A DNA stretch of 17,410 nucleotides, from NCBI GenBank assembly GCA_029933115.1, contig JAOZOT010000033.1, positions 1-17,410 on the forward strand. The letters are read 5' to 3'. The notes under the pieces were generated by a model. It saw nothing but the letters and a program-made list of their open reading frames with translations. It ran no database searches and had not been told where the DNA came from. Positions 7,329 through 14,400 of the stretch are shown piece by piece. How positions within the stretch are numbered: position 1 is the first letter of the stretch; the number at the start of each line of letters is the position of its first letter. The position numbers and the translations under genes were made by a program. The DNA comes from Anaerolineae bacterium. Its GTDB lineage: Bacteria > Chloroflexota > Anaerolineae > E26-bin7.

Positions 7329-7433
7329 CGCCGTCGTGCTGCCTGGCAGTCACTGACCAGACGGTTGAGCCTGAGGCAGGCGGAGATCGAGAGACGAGAA
7401 AGGGTAGTGTAGACCGGTTTCGCAGAAGGAAAG

Positions 7434-7574
7434 ATGACAATTGGCATTGTCAGAATCTCAGCAGAAGGGCATCTTATCTTGCCACCAGAGGTGATGGATA
7501 AGCTTGAGAGAGTAGACCGGTGCAATGCTTACCTCACCCATCCCCACCCCGGCCTTTCTCTCTTTCAAGGGTAG
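7434..7574 (+). pseudogene. Truncated AbrB/SpoVT-type antitoxin remnant
   Basis: From ATG 7434, after AGAAGGA (7424-7430), the frame reads MTIGIVRISAEGHLILPPEV then MDKLERVD. This matches the N-terminal swapped-hairpin half of AbrB/MazE-like antitoxins (pattern V-x-IS-x-x-G-x-x-x-LP-x-x-V). After about residue 29 the match stops and the frame continues through pyrimidine-rich, non-coding-looking sequence to TAG at 7572-7574 (46 codons in all). No toxin follows. It is best read as a broken antitoxin whose C-terminal half and partner were lost. A very short functional peptide cannot be excluded. Confidence 0.5.
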
Positions 7575-7594
7575 GTTTTTCTGTGGCTATGGCT

Positions 7595-7643
7595 GCCCGG
7601 CGCTAAAGCACCGGGCTGAGAGAGCAAAGCCCCTTCCGGGGCT
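7595..7643. repeat. Tandem double-hairpin intergenic repeat
   Basis: Hairpin 1 at 7595-7616 pairs GCCCGG with CCGGGC, with extra GC/GC pairing around a TAAA loop and one mismatch. Hairpin 2 at 7628-7643 is AGCCCC/GGGGCT around TTCC. They are separated by 11 bases (TGAGAGAGCAA). The layout resembles two-stem REP-like elements dispersed in Chloroflexota and cyanobacterial genomes (inference). It could fold in RNA as a structured leader or a terminator before the PBP gene. Confidence 0.55.
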
Positions 7644-7773
7644 GGATTTTCAGCTTGGTTGGGAGGTAGACGATCATTCGTAGGGCAAACGCCGGGCGAG
7701 AGTAGCCCATCCGTCCAGCACAACTCTGCCAAAAGAGGTAACATTATTTAGACATGACCTCCGAGGGATAGAC

Positions 7774-10365
7774 ATGCGCCTTCGGCATCTCCCCACTAGA
7801 ACGATTAAGCCTGGCACAGTCCGGCGCTACATTGTACTCATGTCGCTATTGACCGTCGCCCTGCTGGGTGGGGCCTGGGCTTTCCACACCTGGCTAATTG
7901 CCGACCTGCCCTCGCCCCAGGAGTTGCCAGGCCGCGCTGTCCTTCCCTCCACCAAAATCTACGACCGCCACGGCCGCCTCCTCTACGAGATCATTGGCTC
8001 CCACGCAGGCAAACACACACCTTTGCCCCTGGACGAGATTCCTCTCTATTTGCGTCAGGCTACTATCGCTACCGAAGACGCCAGCTTTTACACCAACCCT
8101 GGGGTGGATGCTAAAGCCATCCTGCGGGCCGTCCTCATCAACCTGCGGGGTGGGGAGGTCCTCTCTGGCGGCAGCACTATCACCCAGCAGTTGGCCCGCA
8201 ACGTCCTGCTGCCTCCAGAGGAACGGACCCAGCGCACCTTGACCCGCAAATTGCGCGAGACCATCCTGGCCTGGCGTCTGGCCCGCACCTACAGCAAAGA
8301 CGAAATCCTGGCCCTTTACTTGAACGAGACCTACTACGGCAACCTGGCCTACGGGGTGGAGGCGGCGGCTCAGGCCTACTTCGGCAAATCGGCCGCAGAG
8401 TTGGACCTGGCCGAATGTGCCCTGTTAGTCGGACTCCCCCAATCACCGGCTCGCTACAATCCTCTGGTGGACCCCGAGGCGGCCAAGGAACGCCAGGCTG
8501 TGGTGCTGGACTTGATGGTCAAGCATGGTTACATTGACGAGGCTCAAGCGCGGTTGGCCAAGGAGGAGCAACTGCACTTTGCCTCGGTGCCCTTCCCCAT
8601 CCGCGCTCCCCACTTTGTGATGCACGTGCGGCGACTTTTGGAGGACGAGTTGGGGCTGGCTACTCTGGAACAGGGCGGCTTGCAGGTTTACACCACCCTG
8701 GACCTGGACATGCAGGACACGGCCCGTTGGATCGTCCGCCGCCGCCTGGCTCAGCTTGCGGAGCGCAGAGGAGGGCTCCCCGACCGCAACGTGCGCAACG
8801 CCGCACTGGTGGCCCTGGACCCCTGGACAGGGGAGATTCTGGCCATGCTGGGCAGCCCCGACTATTTCGACCTGCGCATTGACGGCGCAGTCAACGTCAC
8901 CCTGGCCACCCGCCAGCCGGGTTCCTCCATCAAGCCCATTACCTACGCTGCCGCCTTCGATCCGCGCCGCGCCGAGCCCTATACCCCGGCCACCATGATC
9001 TGCGATGTACGTACCTCTTTCATCACCAAAGAAGGCGACCCCTACGTGCCGGTGAATTACGATCACCTCTACCGTGGGCCGGTCCTCCTGCGACAGGCTC
9101 TGGCCTCGTCGTTCAACCTGGTAGCGGTCAAGGTGCTGGACCACGTGGGGCTGGAAGACATGACGGCCCTGGCCCGCCGCCTGGGGATCACCACCCTGGA
9201 CGATAGCGAGCGCTTTGGGCTGGCCCTCACTTTGGGAGGCGGTGAGGTGCGCCTGCTGGAGTTGACGGCAGCCTACGCTGCCTTCGCCAACGGTGGGCAC
9301 AAGGTCGAACCGGTGGCCATCCTCCGTGTCGAGGACAGCCAGGGGAACGTCCTCAGAGAGTGGCGGCCAGAAACAGGCGAGCGGGTGCTGGACGAGCGAG
9401 TGGCCTATCTGATCACCGACATCCTGTCCGACGACACGGCCCGCATCGCCGGTTTTGGCGAGGGGAGCGTGCTCAAGCTGTCCCGCCCGGCCGCGGTCAA
9501 GACCGGCACCACCACCGACTGGCGGGACAACTGGACCATCGGCTACACTCCTGAGTTGGTGGTGGGCGTCTGGGTTGGCAACGCCGACAACGAGCCCATG
9601 CGGCACGTCTCAGGGGTGGCCGGCGCGGCCCCAATCTGGCACGACTTTATGGAGGAAGTGCTCAAGGGCCGTCCTGTGCAAAAATTCGCCGAGCCGGAGG
9701 GTCTGGTCAGGGTAGAAGTCTGCCCTTTGTCGGGCAAACTGCCTTCTCCCTACTGTCCCCACCGCAAAACCGAGCTCTTCATCGCCGGCACCGAGCCCCG
9801 CGAGTACTGCACCATGCACCGGCCGGTGCGGATTGATGTGACCACAGGGATGCTGGCTACTGAGGGCTGTCCGCCCGACCTAGTGGTGGAGAGGGTCTAT
9901 ACTTTTCTGCCCGCCGAGGCTGTGGAATGGGGCCGCAGGCAGGGAATTCCTCAGCCTCCCACGGAATATTGCCCGTTGCACTCCTCAGATGGACTGCAGC
10001 GAGCAGTCACCGGCCAGCAAGAAGCAGGGGACTTTTTGCCTCCTACCCCTTATCCCATATCCCTTGCCTCTCACTCCCCGTCCCTCGTGATGACCAGCCC
10101 TGATCCTTTCAGCGTCTTTCGCCTCAGTCCGGCCCTGCCGCCGGGCGAGCAACGCATCGAGGTGGCAGCACGGCCTGCGGAGGAGATAGTCGTTGCGGAG
10201 TTGACTCTTTACGTGGACGGAGAGCCTCTGGCCACACTGGCTGCCCCGCCCTATCGCAGCCTGTGGCCGCTGACGCCGGGCGAGCACGCTTTTCACGCCG
10301 AAGGCTACGACGCTACGGGCAGACGGTTGACAAGTGAACCGGTGTACGTCACGGTGATTGAGTAA
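7774..10365 (+). CDS. pbpC: Class A penicillin-binding protein, PbpC (PBP1C) type
   Basis: 863 residues, bifunctional peptidoglycan glycosyltransferase and DD-transpeptidase. A basic N-terminus and a single anchor (about residues 19-40) are followed by the GT51 domain with catalytic E101 in EDASFYTNPG, then STITQQLARN and LALYLNETYYG. The transpeptidase motifs are S384-SIK, S446-FN and K576-TG. The Cys-containing region CPLSGKLPSPYCP at 650-662 and the C-terminal beta domain from about residue 785 (BiPBP_C-like) are typical of PbpC rather than PBP1A. Residue 108 is Asn where the GT51 motif EDxxFxxHxG usually has His. A Pro/Ser-rich linker at about 750-780 comes from pyrimidine-rich DNA. The start ATG 7774 follows GAGGGA at 7763-7768. 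An alpha-2-macroglobulin gene lies downstream on the same strand, the family's known partner. Confidence 0.88.
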   Translation: MRLRHLPTRTIKPGTVRRYIVLMSLLTVALLGGAWAFHTWLIADLPSPQELPGRAVLPSTKIYDRHGRLLYEIIGSHAGKHTPLPLDEIPLYLRQATIATEDASFYTNPGVDAKAILRAVLINLRGGEVLSGGSTITQQLARNVLLPPEERTQRTLTRKLRETILAWRLARTYSKDEILALYLNETYYGNLAYGVEAAAQAYFGKSAAELDLAECALLVGLPQSPARYNPLVDPEAAKERQAVVLDLMVKHGYIDEAQARLAKEEQLHFASVPFPIRAPHFVMHVRRLLEDELGLATLEQGGLQVYTTLDLDMQDTARWIVRRRLAQLAERRGGLPDRNVRNAALVALDPWTGEILAMLGSPDYFDLRIDGAVNVTLATRQPGSSIKPITYAAAFDPRRAEPYTPATMICDVRTSFITKEGDPYVPVNYDHLYRGPVLLRQALASSFNLVAVKVLDHVGLEDMTALARRLGITTLDDSERFGLALTLGGGEVRLLELTAAYAAFANGGHKVEPVAILRVEDSQGNVLREWRPETGERVLDERVAYLITDILSDDTARIAGFGEGSVLKLSRPAAVKTGTTTDWRDNWTIGYTPELVVGVWVGNADNEPMRHVSGVAGAAPIWHDFMEEVLKGRPVQKFAEPEGLVRVEVCPLSGKLPSPYCPHRKTELFIAGTEPREYCTMHRPVRIDVTTGMLATEGCPPDLVVERVYTFLPAEAVEWGRRQGIPQPPTEYCPLHSSDGLQRAVTGQQEAGDFLPPTPYPISLASHSPSLVMTSPDPFSVFRLSPALPPGEQRIEVAARPAEEIVVAELTLYVDGEPLATLAAPPYRSLWPLTPGEHAFHAEGYDATGRRLTSEPVYVTVIE

Positions 10366-10374
10366 GCACTTTTC

Positions 10375-10403
10375 TTGACTCCATAGCCCTTATGGGATAT
10401 ACT
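10375..10403 (+). promoter_or_regulatory. Sigma70-type promoter of the AbrB/Doc TA module
   Basis: TTGACT (10375-10380) and TATACT (10398-10403) are 17 bases apart, five of six matches each to consensus. The promoter sits in the short gap after the PBP stop codon, 49 bases before the antitoxin start. The spacer contains the inverted repeat CCATA/TATGG (10381-10385 and 10391-10395). Confidence 0.7.
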
Positions 10404-10416
10404 TACGCTGTAAGTA
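10400..10416. promoter_or_regulatory. Palindromic operator overlapping the -10 box of the TA promoter
   Basis: TACTTAC-GCT-GTAAGTA is a perfect inverted repeat with 7-base arms (10400-10406 and 10410-10416). It overlaps the -10 box and the expected transcription start, the ideal place for autorepression by the dimeric AbrB-type antitoxin or its complex with Doc. Binding is inferred. Confidence 0.6.
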
Positions 10417-10451
10417 CATCATAATAATACACAGCAAACGAGAGGCGAGGA

Positions 10452-10700
10452 ATGGTAATGGTGCGCAGGATATTCAAGACCGGTAATAGCATGGTTGTCT
10501 CCCTGCCCAAAGATACCCTGGAATTCCTGGAGCTTGCCGAGGGCGACGAGGTCTCCGTGGAGTTGGATAAGGAGCGGCGGCAAATAGTCGTTACTCCGCT
10601 GAAAGCGGCTCTGCCGGGAGTGGATGAAGTTTTTGCCCGCCAGGTGGCGGATTTCATCGAGCAATATCGTCCCGCTTTGGAAAACCTGGCGAAACGATGA
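10452..10700 (+). CDS. AbrB/MazE/SpoVT-type antitoxin of the Doc module
   Basis: 82 residues (80 if ATG 10458 is used; that start has GAGG at 10447-10450 with a better 7-base spacer). RRIFKTGNSMVVSLPKDTLEFLELAEGDEVSVEL is the swapped-hairpin DNA-binding fold (K-x-GNS-x-x-VSLPK ... L-x-x-GDEV). The C-terminal helix DEVFARQVADFIEQYRPALENLAKR is the likely toxin-binding tail. The stop overlaps the doc start (ATGA, 4 bases), so the two are translationally coupled. It should neutralise Doc and, by binding the palindrome at 10400, repress the operon. Pairing of an AbrB-type antitoxin with Doc, rather than the Phd antitoxin of phage P1, is a known variant. Confidence 0.85.
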   Translation: MVMVRRIFKTGNSMVVSLPKDTLEFLELAEGDEVSVELDKERRQIVVTPLKAALPGVDEVFARQVADFIEQYRPALENLAKR

Positions 10701-11080
10701 ACTACCTCACCGTCGAACAGGTGCTTTTCCTACATGCGCGGCTGATCGAGGAGACCGGAGGCAGTCATGGTGTGCGTGATGTGGCCTTGTTGGAATCGGC
10801 GGTGGCCCGTCCCCGTGCTACGTTTGATGGAGCGGAGCTGTACCCTGACCTCTTCCGTAAGGCGGCTGTCCTCATGGACTCGCTGATCCGCAACCATCCC
10901 TTTGTTGACGGTAACAAGCGCACCGGCATCGCTGCAGCGGCCTTGTTCCTGCGCCAAAATGGCCGCCGCATGACAGCTACCAACTCTGAGCTTGAGACCT
11001 TTACCCTCTATGTCACCGAATCCAGGCCGGATGTCTCGGAGATCGCTGCCTGGCTTGAAACCCATAGCGCCCCGGCGTAG
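10697..11080 (+). CDS. doc: Death-on-curing (Doc) toxin, Fic-fold kinase
   Basis: 127 residues, the normal length of P1-like Doc. NYLTVEQVLFLHARLIEETGGSHGVRDVALLESAVARPRATFDG is the standard Doc N-terminal half. The catalytic loop HPFVDGNKRTG (H67, D71, N73, K74, R75) is the Doc form of the Fic motif. In P1 Doc this form phosphorylates EF-Tu and halts translation rather than AMPylating. No ribosome binding site is seen; translation is probably coupled to the antitoxin through the ATGA overlap. All motif residues are present. The frame stops at TAG 11078-11080, and the very next codons in the same frame encode a fragment of a DUF433 antitoxin. Confidence 0.9.
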   Translation: MNYLTVEQVLFLHARLIEETGGSHGVRDVALLESAVARPRATFDGAELYPDLFRKAAVLMDSLIRNHPFVDGNKRTGIAAAALFLRQNGRRMTATNSELETFTLYVTESRPDVSEIAAWLETHSAPA

Positions 11081-11236
11081 TGTCAACTGTTGGGACGCCA
11101 CATCGTCGCCGACCCCGAAATCTGTCACAGCCAACCGACTTTTCGCGGCACGCGCATCATGGTTTGGCCAGTGTTAGAAATGCTTGCTGGCAGAATCTCC
11201 CTTTCCACTACCGAGCAGACAAATAGGCGGAAATAA
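11081..11236 (+). pseudogene. Truncated DUF433-type antitoxin fragment
   Basis: Directly after the doc stop codon, and in its frame, the translation contains RHIVADPEICHSQPTFRGT then RIMVWPVLEMLAGRI. This follows the DUF433 pattern (I-x-x-DP-x-I ... P-x-x-RGTRI-x-V-x-x-x-L-x-x-LA-x-G). There is no ATG or ribosome binding site in front. The match ends at about 11197, after which the frame runs on to TAA at 11234-11236. Both ends appear lost: no start, and no C-terminal helix. DUF433 proteins are antitoxins usually paired with DUF5615/PIN-like toxins; no such partner follows on this strand. It is read as debris of an older TA locus. Confidence 0.6.
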
Positions 11237-11316
11237 TCAGGCAGGAAGGGGGTCAATCCACCTTGGTAGGCGTTAATCCAAAACGAAGCATCCAGCGAAG
11301 CCTTCCGAAGCGCCAT
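11191..11316 (-). pseudogene. Truncated PIN-like toxin fragment on the opposite strand
   Basis: On the minus strand, ATG at 11316 (preceded by GAAAGG, 6-base spacer) starts MALRKASLDASFWINAYQGG and continues through LPDYFRLFVCSVVEREIL. LDASFWINAY resembles the first strand of PIN toxins with its catalytic Asp, and VVEREIL the helix carrying the second acidic residue. At about 11191 the similarity ends and the frame (to 11125) reads antisense through the DUF433 fragment. Only the first third of a PIN domain remains, so it cannot be an active nuclease. Family assignment rests on short motifs. Confidence 0.42.
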
Positions 11317-11498
11317 AGAGAGCCTTTCATTCAACCGTCACAGTGAGCACATGTAATTATACCGCGTTCCCTATCTTCTGACAACAGGAACTCCCTTTTC
11401 AGCCTACCTGTCTGTCCCCAATGCGGAGCGCTCACAGCCGTCTGCCATAGGCTATCAATCATCAACCTCAGCCATCAGCCAACAAGGAGGTCTCACCA
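11237..11498. other. Leader and spacer before alpha-2-macroglobulin gene
   Basis: Beyond the PIN fragment there is no gene from 11317 to 11498. The last part (about 11450-11482) is a run of imperfect ATCAACC/ATCAGCC units, low-complexity sequence of intergenic type. No convincing promoter was found. AAGGAGG at 11484-11490 is the ribosome binding site of the next gene. Confidence 0.5.
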
Positions 11499-14400
11499 AT
11501 GAAGCGAAGTCTTTTCCTTATTTTAATCATTATCCTGGCCCTTTGTGTCATTGGGCTCATTGCTGTACTATGGAACCTGAGCCCGGCCGGTCCATCTGCC
11601 CTGACACCAACGCCGCTGGAGGCCCAGGCGTTGCCCACCAGGACGCCGCTGCCGCCTCAACCTCCCGTCACCGTCTACCGTTCGCCGGCCCCGGGTGAGG
11701 AGCAGGCGCTGGACGGTCCCATTGTCATAGGCTTCGACCAGCCTATGGACCGGGACTCGGTGGAGGAAGCCTTCAGCATCGAGCCGGAGGTGGCAGGCGA
11801 CTTCAGTTGGGAGGAGAACGATCTGGTCTTTACCCCGGCGAAACCCCTGGCGCGCGGGGAGAGCTATCAGGTGACTGTGGCCGAGAGCGCCAGGAGCGCG
11901 GCCGGCCTCCCTCTGAAAGAGCCTGTGACCTTTGCCTTCAGAACGGTGGGCTACCTGGAGGTGACCGATGTGCAGCCGGCACCCGATACCGAAGAGGTCG
12001 AGAGGGATGCCATAGTCACCGTGTTCTTCAACCGCCCGGTGGTGCCCCTGACCTCCATCGCTCAGCAGGCGGAGCTACCTCACCCCCTGGTCTTTATGCC
12101 GCCGGTGACGGGTGAGGGCCAGTGGCTCAACACTTCCATCTACACCTTCAAGCCCGACGATGGGTTCAAACCTGCTACTACTTACAAAGCCCGGGTGAAG
12201 GCCGGCTTGACAGACACCACCGGCGGAGTGTTGGCCGAGGACTATACCTGGACTTTCACCACTGTCATGCCTCGTGTGCTGAGCACGTATCCCAGGAACA
12301 AAAACATTCATGTGGGGCCCTCACAGACCATCACCGTGACCTTCAACCAGCCTATGGACCACACCTCGGCTCAGGAGCACTTCTCCCTGAAGGTCGAGGC
12401 TACCGGAGAAGAGGTGCCAGGCGATTTCCACTGGGAAGACGATGAGACAATGGTCTTTGTCCCCGCTGAAGACCTCGAACTGGACACTGTCTATGCGGGC
12501 AAGGTGGCCAAAGGAGCCAAAGCGGCCGAGGCCAAAGGGGAGACGGCCAAGGATTACTCCTGGTATTTCACCACAGTCTCTCTGCCCTACATCATCAGCA
12601 CCGATCCGGCCGACGGCGAGACAGAGGTCAAGCCCTACACCAGCCTGAAGGTCGAGTTCTCCAGCCCTATGGACCGCGATACCCTCATGCCCAACCTGAC
12701 CATTGTGCCCACCGTCACCAAGGTCTATTCCTACTGGCGTCGCTATGATACAACTCTCCGTCTCTCCTTCAACCCTGAGCCGTCTACAGCTTACACCGTT
12801 ACATTCGGGGCCGATATGGCCGGCCGTTACGGCCACAAGCTGGGCCAGCCCTACACCGTGCATTTCACCACCGACGCTCTGCCTCCCCAGGTTCACCTGC
12901 ACAGCCCTGGTCGGGTGGGCACCTACAACGCCTACACCACGACGATGATCTACGTCACCTACCGTAACGTCACCCGGCTGGACTTTCGCCTGTACCGCAT
13001 GGACCGGAAGACTTTCAGGAAACTCAATGGAGAGAACACGTGGCGGGCCTGGGATGCTTTCCGGCCGGATGAGCGTGACCTGGTGCGCCGCTGGTCCAAA
13101 AAGGTCAGCGCCCCTCTCAACGAGACCCGCACCACAGGCACGGCTGTCGAGAGCGAGGAGGGCGCCGGCCTGGCTCCTGGCCTCTACTACCTGGAAGTGA
13201 CCGCGCCTGAAATAGCGGAGGGAAAAAGGTCCTCCAGGATCATGATGGTCGTCTCCCGCTTGAACCTGACCCTGAAGCAGAGCCAGACCGAGGCCCTGGT
13301 CTGGGCCACCGACCTGAAAAGCGGCCGGGTGGTGGCCGACCTGCCGGTGAGCTTCTGGAGCGAGTTTAGCAACCTGGGCCAGGGCAAAACCGACGAGGAC
13401 GGTGTGGTGCAAATCGAATATGCGAAGCGGGACACCTGGCAGCCCATTTTCGTCTTCGCCGGTGAGGAGGGTGAAGACGACTTTGCCGTGACCATGAACC
13501 GCTGGGACAGCGGCATCAGCCCCTGGGAGTTCAACCTGCCCGCCGAGTCCTACAGTGAGCCTTATTCGGCCTACTTTTACACCGACCGGGCCATCTACCG
13601 CCCTGGCCAGACGGTCTACTTCAAGGGCATCCTGCGCACCGACGACGATGCTCACTACGGCTTGCCCAAAAACGTGGAAAGCCTGGAAGTGGTCATCAGC
13701 GACGACCAGGGCAAGGAGCTTTACAAAGAGAAATTGCCTCTCAGCGAAATGGGTACTCTGCATGGCGAGTTGACCTTGAGCGAGGAGGCTTCACTGGGCT
13801 ATTACAGCATCTCGTCTCGGTTGGGTGACCAGTATTTCGGCACCAGCTTTCAGGTAGCCGAGTACCGCAAGCCAGAGTTCCAAGTGGTGGTGGAAACCGA
13901 CCGCGACCAATACGTCCAGGGCGACGAGATAGCGGTCAACGTCCAGGCCACGTACTACTTCGGTGGCCCGGTGACGGATGCCGACGTCCACTGGACGGTG
14001 CTGACCAATGACTATTTCTTCCACTGGACCGGTCGTGACCGCTACGACTTCACCGACTACGATTGGAGTCAATACCGCTACTACGGCCCTTACGGTGAGT
14101 TCGTCACCGAGGGCGATGGCACCACCGACGAACAAGGGCGTTTCACCTTCAAAGTGCCGGCCGACATCGCCGACAAGATCCTCAGCCAGGTCTACACCAT
14201 CGAAGCCACCGTGACCGACGTCAACGACCAGCAGGTGGCCAGCCGCACCGAGGCCATCGTGCACAAGGGTCTCTTCTACATTGGTCTGGCTCCTCAGGCC
14301 TATGTGGGCAAGGTGGGTGAAGAGCAAAAGGTGGACATCATCGCTGTGAATTGGGACAGCGAGCCTGTACCCAAGCAGGACTTGACGGTGGTTTTCTACC

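Larger units (their letters stand above)
7329..7773. other. Intergenic region: TA remnant, hairpin repeat, leader of PBP gene
   Basis: These 445 bases hold no intact gene. From left to right there is unassigned sequence to about 7410; an AbrB-like antitoxin fragment flanked by the 9-bp direct repeat TAGACCGGT (7410-7418 and 7513-7521); a pyrimidine-rich stretch (about 7528-7568); a tandem hairpin repeat (7595-7643); and the PBP leader. GAGGGA (7763-7768) lies 5 bases before the PBP start. No clear promoter was found. Confidence 0.55.

Noticed and set aside
8443..9606. 387-codon open frame on the minus strand within the PBP gene
   Set aside because: It is antisense to the transpeptidase domain, has low-complexity Gly/Gln/His composition and no motif. 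It is a shadow.
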